Of a stretch of 64,000 bases of DNA, positions 24,061 to 32,323 are shown one piece after another (the first letter of the stretch is position 1; each line of letters begins with the position of its first letter). Source of the stretch: Streptomyces sp. NBC_00440 (GTDB taxonomy: Bacteria > Actinomycetota > Actinomycetes > Streptomycetales > Streptomycetaceae); assembly GCF_036014215.1 (NCBI RefSeq), contig NZ_CP107921.1:5649501-5713500 (forward strand). Reading direction: 5' to 3'. Position numbers and translations under genes: made by a program. The notes beneath the pieces are model-generated. The model made no database searches and was not told the DNA's origin. It saw only the letters and a program-made list of their open reading frames with translations.

Positions 24061-24311
24061 GACCACGATGAACTCGCCCTGGGGGCTGTCCGTCCGTCCT
24101 CCGAAGCGCCGGTGTCCAGAAGCAGCGCCCTCTCGTCCCCGAACAGCGGGAAGCGGGAGGGCGCTTCGACGTGCACGGACTTGTTCTGCCGCAGGAGCAG
24201 GGTGTGTTCGGTACAGGCGTGGACCCGGGTGTCCGGTGCGAGGTCGTGTTCCGGGGAGGGCCGGCCGCGGTGCCGGTCGGCATCGAGGCTGCCGGGGACC
24301 GGGGGCTCCAC
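24049..24311 (-). pseudogene. remnant of an MBL-fold-like protein
   Basis: From a GTG at 24311 the minus strand reads a plausible N-terminus of a metallo-hydrolase-type protein, including APDTRVHACTEHTLLLRQNK and PLFGDERALLLDTGAS. The homology then stops, and a short C-terminal piece PQGEFIVVTRS with a proper stop is found in another frame. The HxHxD metal motif of the family is absent, so an internal deletion with frameshift is the best reading. The rest of 23991-24440 holds only the terminator and the promoter at 24393-24440. Confidence 0.45.
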
Positions 24312-24392
24312 CGGGGCAGTCGATCACGGCGGCGCCGTAGCCCCGTTCGTCGTTGGGGCGCTGTGCGTTTCTGCGCGGCCCGCCTCCGTACC

Positions 24393-24440
24393 TGTCAATG
24401 AAGGTTGACAGTGGATGCGGCGTCAACGTAAATTGACACC
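24393..24440 (+). promoter_or_regulatory. promoter with two TTGAC-type inverted repeats, probably leaderless
   Basis: TGTCAA-tgaagg-TTGACA (24393-24410) and GTCAA-cgtaaa-TTGAC (24422-24437) are two inverted repeats of the same half-site with 6-base spacers. TTGACA at 24405-24410 followed by 17 bases and GTAAAT at 24428-24433 makes a near-consensus housekeeping promoter. That puts transcription start at about 24440, so the mRNA for the gene starting at ATG 24441 would be leaderless. The inverted repeats overlap -35 and -10, as expected for a repressor site. Confidence 0.65.
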
Positions 24441-24650
24441 ATGACCGAGGCAACGGAACTCGCCGCCCGGGCGAGCGACAGTGACCCGCGAGTCGGGCTG
24501 CGGGCGGTGGCCGCGCTGCGGCGGCTGCTCGAACGGCTCGAATCCGTACAGGTGCGCAGTGCCCGCAATCAGGGCTGGTCGTGGCAGGACATCGCCGCGG
24601 AGCTCGGTGTCAGCAGGCAGGCGGTCCACAAGAAGCACGGGAGGCAGTGA
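24441..24650 (+). CDS. small helix-turn-helix protein
   Basis: A 69-residue protein. The C-terminal half is a clear helix-turn-helix (GWSWQDIAAELGVSRQAVHK) and the N-terminal half is a helix rich in Arg/Leu. It is coupled to the next gene by TGATG. Small HTH proteins paired with Clp-N-domain proteins recur in actinobacteria. It probably binds the repeated TTGAC sites in its own promoter and regulates the pair. Confidence 0.8.
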   Translation: MTEATELAARASDSDPRVGLRAVAALRRLLERLESVQVRSARNQGWSWQDIAAELGVSRQAVHKKHGRQ

Positions 24651-25222
24651 TGTTCGAACGCTTCACCCAGGGGGCCAGGGACGTGGTCAGCGGCGCGGCG
24701 GGGTACGCCGGGAGCGCGGGCGACCCCCGGATCACCGAGGAACACCTGCTGATGGCGCTGCTCGACGCGCGCGGCACGAAGGCGTCCTTCGTGCTCTCCT
24801 CGCTCGGTGTCACCGGCCGGCGCGAGCAGCTGACCGGGGCGCTGGCCGACGCCCGGCGCCGGGGCGGGATGTCGCAGGCGGACACGGACGCGCTGGCGGG
24901 TCTGGGGATCGACGTCGACGAGATCGTCGGGCGGATCGAGGAGGAGCACGGCCGCGGCGCGCTGGCGGCGGGCGGCGCCACGGTCAGGACACTGCGCCGG
25001 ACGCTCACGCCCGGCGCGAAGGAGACGCTGCGGATCGCCCTGCGGACCGCGGTGGCGCACCGGGAGCGCCATCTCGGCGACGAGCACCTGTTGCTGGCCC
25101 TCATCGAGCGGCGCGGGGTGGCCGCGGACACGCTGGCGGCGTGCGGGGTGTCGTACGAGGGCGTGGAGCGCGTACTGAGGGGGAGCGGGCGGCGGGGCGA
25201 CGGTTTGCCGGGCGCCGTGTGA
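24650..25222 (+). CDS. Clp N-terminal-domain protein without ATPase
   Basis: A 190-residue protein made of two Clp-N (double helical repeat) units: the first around PRITEEHLLMALLDARGTKA, the second around HLGDEHLLLALIERRGVAAD. The AAA+ modules of ClpA/ClpC are absent. It could be a free-standing adaptor or substrate-recognition protein for a Clp machine. Its start overlaps the HTH gene's stop, so the two are made together. Confidence 0.85.
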   Translation: MFERFTQGARDVVSGAAGYAGSAGDPRITEEHLLMALLDARGTKASFVLSSLGVTGRREQLTGALADARRRGGMSQADTDALAGLGIDVDEIVGRIEEEHGRGALAAGGATVRTLRRTLTPGAKETLRIALRTAVAHRERHLGDEHLLLALIERRGVAADTLAACGVSYEGVERVLRGSGRRGDGLPGAV

Positions 25223-25295
25223 CGGGAGCGCGCCCGCCCCTCCGGCGGTTGCCGGGGGAGCGGGCGCGGGCCTGGGGCCTCTCGTCCCGGGGCCG

Positions 25296-26510
25296 TTACG
25301 CCCCGGGGTCGCGCAGTGCGGCGCCGATGTGGGCTGCCGCAGCCGACAGATGCCGCCTGGCGTCCCGGAGCTGGCTGTCCGTGACTCCGTGATCGCGTGC
25401 CGCGTCCCGGATGTCGTCGCGGAAACGGTCGAGCAGCCGGTCCAGGTCGCGGGCCGGATTGCCGGAAGGCTCCTCGTGTGCCCACTCCGGCTCGGGCGCC
25501 GGGCGGCCGTCCCCCTTGCCCAGGTCGACGGGGGCCGTGGTGTCCGTGCCGGCGGTCGTCTCCGTACCGGAACCGGGGGCTGTGCCCGTACCGGAACCGG
25601 GAGCTGTGCCGGAATCGTGATCCGTGCCGGAACCGGGTTCTGTGCCGGCCGTCGTGCGCGCGCCGGAATCCGTGTCCGTACGGCTTCCCGCCCCCGGCTC
25701 CGCGGCCCGTCCGAAACGGCCCAGTTCCCGGGTGAATTCGGCGAGACCCTCGCGCACTCCGGCGGGCCAGTCACCACGTGCGAAGTGGTCCTGGACCTGC
25801 TCGGCGACCCGCTGCATCTGCTCGCGGGCGTAGTCCTGGGCCTCCCTGGCCTGGCGGCGCGCCTGCTGGGCGTCCTCGCGGGCGCGGCGCGACTCGTCCT
25901 TCGCCCGGCGCGCCTGCTCCTTCCACTCCTGCTTGGCGCGCTTGAAGTCCTCCTTGGCCTGGCGCCAGCCCTCCTTGTCGGTCCAGTTCCCGTCGAAGAA
26001 GTCGGAGGCGTCCGGGAATCCGGGGAACGGCTTCCCCGAGCCGGAACCCGAACCCGAACCCGAACCGCTGTCCGGACCCGCGTCGGCCGTCCGTCCGCCG
26101 TCCGCCGCACCGGCCGACGTCCTGCGTGCCTCCTTCGCCGCCTGGCGGATCTCGCGCCGCAGGTCGTTCGCCGAGCCGCTGACGTCGGCCCGGATCTCCG
26201 CGGCGAGTTCGGAGACCGACTCGCGGATCTCCATCTCCAGGTCGGCCAGTTCACCGCTGCGGCCCGCCAGTTCGGCGCGGCCGGCCTCGGTGATCGAGTA
26301 CACCTTCCGGCCGCCCTCCGAAGCGTGGGTGACCAGTCCCTCCGCCTCCAGCTTGGCCAGGCGCGGATACACGGTGCCCGCGCTCGGTGCGTACAGCCCC
26401 TGGAAGCGCTCCTCCAGGAGCCTGATCACCTCGTAGCCGTGGCGCGGCGCCTCGTCCAGAAGCTTGAGGAGGTAGAGCCGCAGTCGGCCGTGTGCGAAAA
26501 CGGGGGCCAT
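25296..26510 (-). CDS. PadR-family regulator with long disordered C-terminal extension
   Basis: A 404-residue protein. Residues 1-~95 are a PadR winged helix (LRLYLLKLLDEAPRHGYEVI, GTVYPRLAKLEAEGLVTHAS). The remainder is unusually long: a helical, charged coiled-coil stretch near 170-225 (EDFKRAKQEWKEQARRAKDE), flanked by low-complexity Gly/Ser and Thr/Gly/Pro repeats, and a final helical segment (LDRLLDRFRDDIRDAARDHG). Typical PadR proteins are 110-180 residues. It starts one base after the DUF4097 gene's stop. It probably represses that operon through sites at 27398-27431. Confidence 0.85.
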   Translation of the reverse strand: MAPVFAHGRLRLYLLKLLDEAPRHGYEVIRLLEERFQGLYAPSAGTVYPRLAKLEAEGLVTHASEGGRKVYSITEAGRAELAGRSGELADLEMEIRESVSELAAEIRADVSGSANDLRREIRQAAKEARRTSAGAADGGRTADAGPDSGSGSGSGSGSGKPFPGFPDASDFFDGNWTDKEGWRQAKEDFKRAKQEWKEQARRAKDESRRAREDAQQARRQAREAQDYAREQMQRVAEQVQDHFARGDWPAGVREGLAEFTRELGRFGRAAEPGAGSRTDTDSGARTTAGTEPGSGTDHDSGTAPGSGTGTAPGSGTETTAGTDTTAPVDLGKGDGRPAPEPEWAHEEPSGNPARDLDRLLDRFRDDIRDAARDHGVTDSQLRDARRHLSAAAAHIGAALRDPGA

Positions 26511-26511
26511 G

Positions 26512-27363
26512 TCAGAGCACCTTCTCGGCGATGTCGTCCTGTGCGGGCCTGCGCAGCAGGGCGATGGCCCCGCTCACGGTGGTCGCCCGGAGGCTGCCGG
26601 TGCCCGCGCCGAGGGTACCGGTGATCTTCTTGGCACCCCACTGGCCGCTGACCCGCAGATCCTCGAAGGCGTTCGACACGGCGCCGCTCGTGGTGTTCGC
26701 GCTGACCTCGGCGTCCGTCAGCTGGGCCAGCCGGATGGCGACCTCGCCGGAGACGGTGGTGAGCGCGATGTCGGTCGGCCCGCCGGTCGCGTCGAGGTCG
26801 ACGACCATGTCGCCGCTGACCGATTCTCCCCGTACGGACGAGCCGGTCCCCTCGATCACGGTGAGGTCCCCGGAGACCGAGTGGAAGCGCAGATCGCCGC
26901 TGACGGCCTGAGCCTCCACGTTCCCCGACACGGTCCCGGCGAGAACGGTGCCGGAGAGGCCGACCAGGGTGGTGTCACCGGAGACCCCGCGCACCTCCGT
27001 ACGCCCCCGGATCCCGGAGACCACCGCGCCCGCGCCGACCACGCCGACCTCGACCCGCGCCGACGCGGGCACCGCGACCGAGACGACGGCGTTGCGGTGC
27101 CAGCCCCTGCGGTCCAGCCACTTCAGGAAGCCCTTCCAGGGCAGGTCCTCGTAGGCCACGGTCAGCGTGCCGTTCTCCAGCGTCACGACCAGCGGCGGCC
27201 CGTCGATCCCGGAGATCTCCAGCCGGGCGCCGCCCTGCTCGTTCAGTACGGCGTCGTCGGTGCCCACGACATTGACCGTGCCGTTGACGATGCGCACGTT
27301 CAGCGCCGTCACGGGTTCGTCGAAGGAGAGTTTCTGTGGCTCCGACACTGACCTCTCGGACAT
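26512..27363 (-). CDS. DUF4097 beta-helix protein
   Basis: A 283-residue protein of repeated short beta strands with VSGD/VSGN motifs (GVSGDTTLVGLSGTVLAGTV, AVSGDLRFHSVSGDLTVIEG), the signature of DUF4097, a right-handed beta-helix-like adhesin fold. No signal peptide or membrane segment. It starts at ATG 27363 behind GGAGG; the extension to 27420 is not used. It forms an operon with the PadR regulator downstream. Such pairs are widespread in actinobacteria and of unknown function. Confidence 0.85.
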   Translation of the reverse strand: MSERSVSEPQKLSFDEPVTALNVRIVNGTVNVVGTDDAVLNEQGGARLEISGIDGPPLVVTLENGTLTVAYEDLPWKGFLKWLDRRGWHRNAVVSVAVPASARVEVGVVGAGAVVSGIRGRTEVRGVSGDTTLVGLSGTVLAGTVSGNVEAQAVSGDLRFHSVSGDLTVIEGTGSSVRGESVSGDMVVDLDATGGPTDIALTTVSGEVAIRLAQLTDAEVSANTTSGAVSNAFEDLRVSGQWGAKKITGTLGAGTGSLRATTVSGAIALLRRPAQDDIAEKVL

Positions 27364-27397
27364 GGAACTGACCTCCACCGGTCGGCTACAACGCAAC

Positions 27398-27431
27398 ATA
27401 TCGCGTCTTCTGAAGAACACGATATATCGCG
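27398..27431. promoter_or_regulatory. PadR-type operator, repeated ATATCGCG boxes
   Basis: ATATCGCG occurs at 27398-27405 and 27424-27431, the second overlapping a perfect palindrome CGATATATCG (27420-27429). The AT-rich boxes stand out in this GC-rich background and sit 35-68 bases upstream of the DUF4097 start. They are the likely autoregulatory target of the PadR protein. Confidence 0.6.
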
Positions 27432-27487
27432 GATCGGTGAAGTCAAGCGCGCGGGTGGAATGCGTGGATCTGTCCTAGCGTGGGGCC

Positions 27488-28294
27488 ATGTCAGAGAACG
27501 CCACAGGCGCCTTGCTGCTCTGCCGGGCTGACCCGGCCGCCGTACGGACCGCGGCCCGGGTGCTGGGGGAGCAGCTGCTTCTCGCACCGGCGGGGGAGCG
27601 GTGGAGCGTGCTCGTCCCCGATGCGAAGCCCTGGCTGCACACGGAGGAACCGGTCGACCGGGTGGCCGGCGGCTGGGTCACCACGCTCGCGGTCGCGTCG
27701 GACTGGCCGGTGCTCGCCCTCTGGTGGGACCACGACCGGTCGGGTCTCACGCTGGCCTCCGGCTTCCGGCGGCCGGTCGGCTATGTGTGGCGCGCGGACG
27801 GCACGCCGGTCGGTGAGGACGGGGCGATGCGCACGTTCGGCGCACGGCTGCGGCTCGATCCCGTACTGGACCTCCAGGCGCTGACCGAGCTCACCCTCCC
27901 GGACCCGCTCGCCGACTCACGCTCCCGGCTGACCGGACTCACCGCTGTCCTCGCCCGGGCCGGCCTCGCCCTGCCCACCGGCCTCACCCCCGGTGACCCC
28001 GCCGACCGGCTGCGCGAGGTGGCCAGGGTCCACCCCGCCACCGGGCGGATCGACCCGACGGGCCTGCGGGAGGCCGTGCGGGCGGAACTCGCCGCCTTCG
28101 AGGACGGCACGCTCGGCCCCTGGCTGCGCGGCCCGCGGGCCCGCGCACTCGGCGCGGCGCAGCTGGCCGCCGGTGTCCCGCTCGCGCTCTGGGGCTTCAG
28201 CCGCCGCAGGGGAGGCTGGACGGTGGCGGCCGCCCTGCTGATGGCGCACGGGGTGCTGGGCCTCGCGTACGACCGGATGCGGGCGGGCGCCTGA
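27488..28294 (+). CDS. actinobacterial hypothetical protein
   Basis: A 268-residue protein I do not recognise. The first ~130 residues look like an alpha/beta domain (RWSVLVPDAKPWLHTEEPVD, LALWWDHDRSGLTLASGFRR). The middle is helical, and a hydrophobic C-terminal segment (GGWTVAAALLMAHGVLGLAY) could anchor it in the membrane. Divergent from the DUF4097 operon, so its promoter shares the region with the PadR boxes. Confidence 0.6.
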   Translation: MSENATGALLLCRADPAAVRTAARVLGEQLLLAPAGERWSVLVPDAKPWLHTEEPVDRVAGGWVTTLAVASDWPVLALWWDHDRSGLTLASGFRRPVGYVWRADGTPVGEDGAMRTFGARLRLDPVLDLQALTELTLPDPLADSRSRLTGLTAVLARAGLALPTGLTPGDPADRLREVARVHPATGRIDPTGLREAVRAELAAFEDGTLGPWLRGPRARALGAAQLAAGVPLALWGFSRRRGGWTVAAALLMAHGVLGLAYDRMRAGA

Positions 28295-28334
28295 GCCGGC
28301 GCCCGGCTCCCGCGTTCCTGCCGCCCCCTACGCG

Positions 28335-28520
28335 TCAGTCGTCGTCCTCGTCCTCGTCGTCCAGCCGGGCCAGCCAGGTCGCCAGGCGCTCGACCGGAAC
28401 CTCGAAGTCCGGGTTCAGGTCGACGAAGGTACGCAGCTGCTCGGCGAGCCACTCGAAGGTGACCTCCTCCTCGCCCCGCCGCTTCTCCAGTTCCTCGATG
28501 CCGCGGTCGGTGAAGTACAC
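28335..28520 (-). CDS. small acidic DUF6104 family protein
   Basis: A 61-residue, highly charged protein (MYFTDRGIEELEKRRGEEEV ... DDEDEDDD) strongly conserved in streptomycetes. It has no catalytic motif and is probably a small cytosolic binding protein. It starts at ATG 28520 and is convergent with the preceding gene. Confidence 0.75.
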   Translation of the reverse strand: MYFTDRGIEELEKRRGEEEVTFEWLAEQLRTFVDLNPDFEVPVERLATWLARLDDEDEDDD

Positions 28521-28560
28521 GTGTCGCTCCTGATGCGTTCCGGATGGTCCCTTTCAGATT

Positions 28561-28633
28561 AGACCGACCGGTAATTGCGAGGTGCGTGCCCCAGCCCCGC
28601 TCCTTCACCCGCCCCCCAATTGCCGGTCGGTCT
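28561..28633. repeat. 17-bp inverted repeat with 39-base loop
   Basis: AGACCGACCGGTAATTG (28561-28577) and its reverse complement with one mismatch (28617-28633). It lies between the DUF6104 gene and the divergent conflict operon. The arms share GACCGACCGG and an AATTG end. It could be a pair of operator sites, a cruciform, or the remnant ends of a small mobile element. Confidence 0.65.
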
Positions 28634-28715
28634 TGAGCGCGGCGCAGGACCGGCCGCTGAGTGGCGGGTTCCGGCCTCCTCCGCAACCGGCCGGGCCAGT
28701 ACCCTCGTCATGGTC

Positions 28716-28742
28716 CAAGTAACCTGTACGTGAGGTGACTTG
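28716..28742. promoter_or_regulatory. operator-like dyad before the Trypco1 operon
   Basis: CAAGTAACCT-gtacgtg-AGGTGACTTG: 10-bp arms with one mismatched pair and a 7-base spacer, ending 17 bases before the first start codon of the seven-gene block. The position fits a repressor or activator site, or a 5' leader hairpin next to the ribosome-binding site. No matching regulator gene is adjacent. Confidence 0.6.
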
Positions 28743-28759
28743 AGCGATACGGGGGAGTC

Positions 28760-29170
28760 ATGGCGGCCGAGGTACAGGAAATCGTCCTGCCGGGAGGTGC
28801 GGTCGTGCACGCCCGGCTGACCACATCCGGCGCGCACGGCGACGGCTACGAGGACGTCGGCGTCGCGGAGGTGCTGCAGAACCGGGTGGACGATCTGCGG
28901 CGGGTGATCGCCGGCGTCGGAGGCTCCGTGCTGGACGCGGCGCGCGCCGCCTGTCCCGACGAGGCCACCGTCACCTTCGGCCTTGAGTTCAGCGTCAAGG
29001 AGGGGAAGGTCATCTCCGTCCTGGCGGGGGCCGAGGCGAAGACTGCCCTCCAGGTGTCCCTCACCTGGAAACTCGCCGAGAACGCCGCGCAGCAGCCCGC
29101 CGCAGCCGCGCCCCTCGCGCCTCCGCCCGCCACGCCTCCGCCCGCCGTGCCCCAGCCCGCCGATGAATGA
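28760..29170 (+). CDS. Trypco1-domain (CU044_2847 family) protein
   Basis: A 136-residue protein. The ~105-residue N-terminal part is a Trypsin-co-occurring domain 1, with VLPGGAVVHARLTT, RVDDLRRVIAGVGGSVLDAA, ATVTFGLEFSVKEGKVISVL and ALQVSLTWK. An Ala/Pro-rich tail follows. Such proteins are encoded beside trypsin-like protease genes in predicted biological-conflict loci, where they may be sensors or protease substrates. It is the first gene of the block, and its last eight bases overlap the start of the protease gene. Confidence 0.85.
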   Translation: MAAEVQEIVLPGGAVVHARLTTSGAHGDGYEDVGVAEVLQNRVDDLRRVIAGVGGSVLDAARAACPDEATVTFGLEFSVKEGKVISVLAGAEAKTALQVSLTWKLAENAAQQPAAAAPLAPPPATPPPAVPQPADE

Positions 29171-31154
29171 GCCCGACCCCGTCGTCAACTCCCTCACGGC
29201 TGCCGCGACCGTCCACCTGCTGCCCGCCGGCGGGGCCGCCGCTGACTTCTGGGGCAGCGGCTTCTTCATCGCCCCCGGCTGGGTGCTGACCTGCGCCCAT
29301 GTGCTGCGCCCGCATCTGCCGGCCGGGCCCGGCGGGCACCTCGCGGTACGCGGCGACGACTTCAACGACGGGATCCCCGTCCCCGCCGAGGTGGTGGCCT
29401 GGCAGCTGGCCGAGAAGGAGGGGGCCGCGATCCCGCCGGAGCGGGACCTCGCCCTCGTCCGGCTGCTGGACCCGGAGGCGGAGCACGAATGCGTCTGGTT
29501 CACCGACCGTGACGTACGGCCGATGCACACGGTCGTCGTGCACGGCTACCGCCCCGAACCCCAGGCGGCGCCCGGGGGCGGCCCGGTGTCCTTCACGGCA
29601 AGGGCCGGTATCAACGTGCTCAGCGGAGACCACGGACTGCTGATCGAGCCCGGTGCCGAATACCCCAAGGGCGTGTCCGGCGGCCCGCTCCTCGACCCGC
29701 TCACCGGCGAGGTCGTCGGCATCATCAAGTCCCGCAGGAAGGACAAGGAAGGTGGCCTCGCCGTCGCGGCCGGGGCGCTGCGCGGATTCGGCGACCGCTA
29801 CCGGGAGGTGATGGCCGCACACGACCGCTGGCACGCCGCACGGAAGGGACACCACACCTGGACCGCCAGACAACCGGTGGCGGCCTCCGCAGGGCCCGGC
29901 GGAGGCGGCGACTGGACGCCGCGCGACCGGCGCGATGCGCTGGCGCTCCTCGCCGAACTGCCCGGCCCCGCCACCGGAGCGCCCGTCGCGGTTCTCGCGC
30001 GCAAGGCCGCCCGCGATCTGCTGCCTCCGACCAGGGCCGTACTGCGCGGCTGGCGGGACGGTCACGGCCTGCTGTACGACGGCGAGCAGCCGCTCGGCCC
30101 GCTCGTCCAGCTCAGCTACCTCCGGCTGGCCGCCCAGTACGTCGGCGCGCGCGGCGGCGCGACGGGCCCGCTCTCCGACTGGATCGACCGCAGACTGGAG
30201 CAGGTGACGGACCCGCTCCTGCACGAGCTGGTCACCGGGATCGGGCTGCCCTCCGCGCTGCTCCCCGACCCCGTACGTCCGGAACGCATCGTCCTGCCGT
30301 ACCCGGGCCCCAAGGAGGGGCCGGTGGTCACGGTCGTGATGGATCCGCTGCACGACGACCCCGCGCTCTTCGAGTGGACGATCCACCTCTTCAGCGGAGA
30401 AGGGGGCAGCGAGCAGATCGGCGCGTACGAGGGGCCGGCCCCTCGTACGCAGGGCGGCGACGCGGTCTGGCACAACCACCAGACGCTGCGGCGCAGGCTC
30501 CATGAGGTGCTGCACGCCGAGGACCCCGACGGGGACCGTCCGGTGCCGGTGGAGATCGCCCTGCCGCTCGGCCGGTTCGACACCCCCGTCCACCGCTGGC
30601 AGCTCCAGGACGCCCCGCCGATGGACGGGCTCACCCACCTGGGGGCGCAGCGACGTCTGGTGGTGCGCGATCTCGGGCGCCGCGGCCAGTGGCACGACGA
30701 GGCCGGGCGGGACACCCGCTGGCAGGCCGCCGCCGGGGCCCAGCGGCTGACCGTGGCGCGGATCCCGGAACCGGGCACCGCCCAGCGGCCCGCGTACTAC
30801 GAGTCGCTTCCGCCCGGCGCCGTCCCCGTGCTGTGCCGCCCCGCGGGCCGGGGCGCCGGAGCCGCCGCCATGGAACTGACGCTGCGGGCCGGCCACGGCA
30901 TCGCGCTGTGGCACATCGGCCGTGGTGCCGGGCACAGTTGCGGAGAGGACTGCGCCGAACTGCGGGCGCGGGTACAGAAGTTGTTCGACGCGGCCGGCGG
31001 AACGGCGGAACTCCCGGACCGGCTGCGCCATCTGCGGGAGGACATCGACCGCCGGCGCCCCGAGACCCACTGGCCGGAACCGCTGATGCTGCTGTACGAC
31101 GACCCGGGGCGGCCCCTGCCCACCGATGACGAACACACCCTGGACTCCCCGTGA
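29163..31154 (+). CDS. trypsin-like protease fused to a VMAP-type region
   Basis: A 663-residue two-part protein. Residues ~10-210 are a chymotrypsin-fold protease with His 46 (VLTCAHVL), Asp 95 (ERDLALVRLLD) and Ser 172 (GVSGGPLLD), so the triad is complete. No signal peptide, so it is cytosolic. The remainder matches vWA-MoxR-associated proteins: a helical middle (DRRDALALLAELPGP...YLRLAAQYVGA) and a C-terminal domain with EIALPLGRFDTPVHRWQL. ATG 29163 overlaps the Trypco1 stop. By analogy the VMAP part senses or couples to the ATPase/vWA pair downstream and the protease acts as an effector. Confidence 0.85.
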   Translation: MNEPDPVVNSLTAAATVHLLPAGGAAADFWGSGFFIAPGWVLTCAHVLRPHLPAGPGGHLAVRGDDFNDGIPVPAEVVAWQLAEKEGAAIPPERDLALVRLLDPEAEHECVWFTDRDVRPMHTVVVHGYRPEPQAAPGGGPVSFTARAGINVLSGDHGLLIEPGAEYPKGVSGGPLLDPLTGEVVGIIKSRRKDKEGGLAVAAGALRGFGDRYREVMAAHDRWHAARKGHHTWTARQPVAASAGPGGGGDWTPRDRRDALALLAELPGPATGAPVAVLARKAARDLLPPTRAVLRGWRDGHGLLYDGEQPLGPLVQLSYLRLAAQYVGARGGATGPLSDWIDRRLEQVTDPLLHELVTGIGLPSALLPDPVRPERIVLPYPGPKEGPVVTVVMDPLHDDPALFEWTIHLFSGEGGSEQIGAYEGPAPRTQGGDAVWHNHQTLRRRLHEVLHAEDPDGDRPVPVEIALPLGRFDTPVHRWQLQDAPPMDGLTHLGAQRRLVVRDLGRRGQWHDEAGRDTRWQAAAGAQRLTVARIPEPGTAQRPAYYESLPPGAVPVLCRPAGRGAGAAAMELTLRAGHGIALWHIGRGAGHSCGEDCAELRARVQKLFDAAGGTAELPDRLRHLREDIDRRRPETHWPEPLMLLYDDPGRPLPTDDEHTLDSP

Positions 31155-31263
31155 CCGGGACCCCGCGGACCGTTCCACGGCAATGGCCTGAAAACGACTT
31201 TGACGATGCGCCGGACGGGTACGTATCCCGGAACGCCCGGCGCCGATGAGGAGCGAACCAGCG

Positions 31264-32319
31264 ATGAGCGAATGGTTCATCTACCGCGGCACCGGCGACC
31301 CCGATCCGGAGCGTATCGACCGCAGGCCCGCGCCACCGCCCTGGCGTGACTTCGGCGCCCCGCCCATCGACTACCGGGTGCCGGAAGCCGACTCCGCGAC
31401 CACGCGGCGGCTGGGTACCCGGGCCGTCCCCCTCGCGGTGCCCGGCAGCGAGGCGCTGCGGCTCATCAACGCCGCGCTGTATCTGCGCCGCCCGCTGCTG
31501 ATCACCGGAGAGCCGGGCTCGGGCAAGAGCACGCTCGCCCACGACCTCGCCTTCGAACTCGGCCTCGGCCGCGTCCTCCAGTGGCCGGTCGTCAGCCGCA
31601 GCGAACTCCGCGACGGCCTCTACTCCTACGACGCCATCGGCCGCCTCCAGGACGCCCAGCTCGCCCGGCTGGAGGACGGCGAGGGCGGCGGGAACGGCGG
31701 GAACGGTCCGGCCGGCGGACCGCACCCGGCCGGGGACATTGGGCGCTATCTGCGGCTGGGCCCGCTCGGCACCGCGCTGCTCGCCGCCGAGCGGCCCCGG
31801 GTGCTGCTCATCGACGAGCTGGACAAGAGCGACATCGACCTCCCCAACGACCTGCTGAACGTGCTGGAGGAGGGCGAGTTCACCCTGCCCGAACTGGAGC
31901 GGGTCGCCGACCGGCCGGGGCAGCAGACCGTCCAGGTCCTCACCGACGACGGGCTGCGCGCCCCCGTCACCGGCGGCCGGGTGCGCTGCCGGGCCTTCCC
32001 GGTGGTCGTCATGACCAGCAACCGCGAGCGGGACTTCCCCGCCCCCCTGCTGCGCCGGTGCATCCACCTCGACCTGGCGGCGCCCCGGGACGAACGGCTC
32101 GCCGCCATGGTCCAGGCGCACTTCGGCGCCGGATCCTACGACGAGTACATAGGCCTCGTCGACCGGTTCGTCCGTACCGAGGCGGACGGCGGAGTGCGCC
32201 CGACCGACCAGCTGCTGAACGCGATCTACCTCGTCCAGCACACCGCGGGCCGCCACCCCGCGGACCAGGAGGCCGTCGCCGATCTCCTGATGCGGCCCCT
32301 CGACAACGGGCCCAGGTGA
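31264..32319 (+). CDS. MoxR-family AAA+ ATPase
   Basis: A 351-residue AAA+ protein. Walker A GEPGSGKST at 82-90, Walker B VLLIDELDKSDIDLPNDLLN at ~180, sensor-type MTSNRERDFPAPLLRRC. A glycine-rich loop (EGGGNGGNGPAGGPH) interrupts the domain near 140-155. ATG 31264 is preferred: the earlier ATG at 31246 contains the GAGGAGC ribosome-binding site. MoxR ATPases remodel client complexes together with vWA proteins; the partner is encoded four bases downstream. 109 bases separate it from the protease gene. Confidence 0.9.
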   Translation: MSEWFIYRGTGDPDPERIDRRPAPPPWRDFGAPPIDYRVPEADSATTRRLGTRAVPLAVPGSEALRLINAALYLRRPLLITGEPGSGKSTLAHDLAFELGLGRVLQWPVVSRSELRDGLYSYDAIGRLQDAQLARLEDGEGGGNGGNGPAGGPHPAGDIGRYLRLGPLGTALLAAERPRVLLIDELDKSDIDLPNDLLNVLEEGEFTLPELERVADRPGQQTVQVLTDDGLRAPVTGGRVRCRAFPVVVMTSNRERDFPAPLLRRCIHLDLAAPRDERLAAMVQAHFGAGSYDEYIGLVDRFVRTEADGGVRPTDQLLNAIYLVQHTAGRHPADQEAVADLLMRPLDNGPR

Positions 32320-32323
32320 CCCG

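Noticed and set aside
28335..28520. The 61-residue acidic protein as a second RiPP precursor for FxsB
   Set aside because: It is on the opposite strand, matches a conserved small protein family (DUF6104), and has an acidic rather than aromatic-x-acceptor C-terminus.
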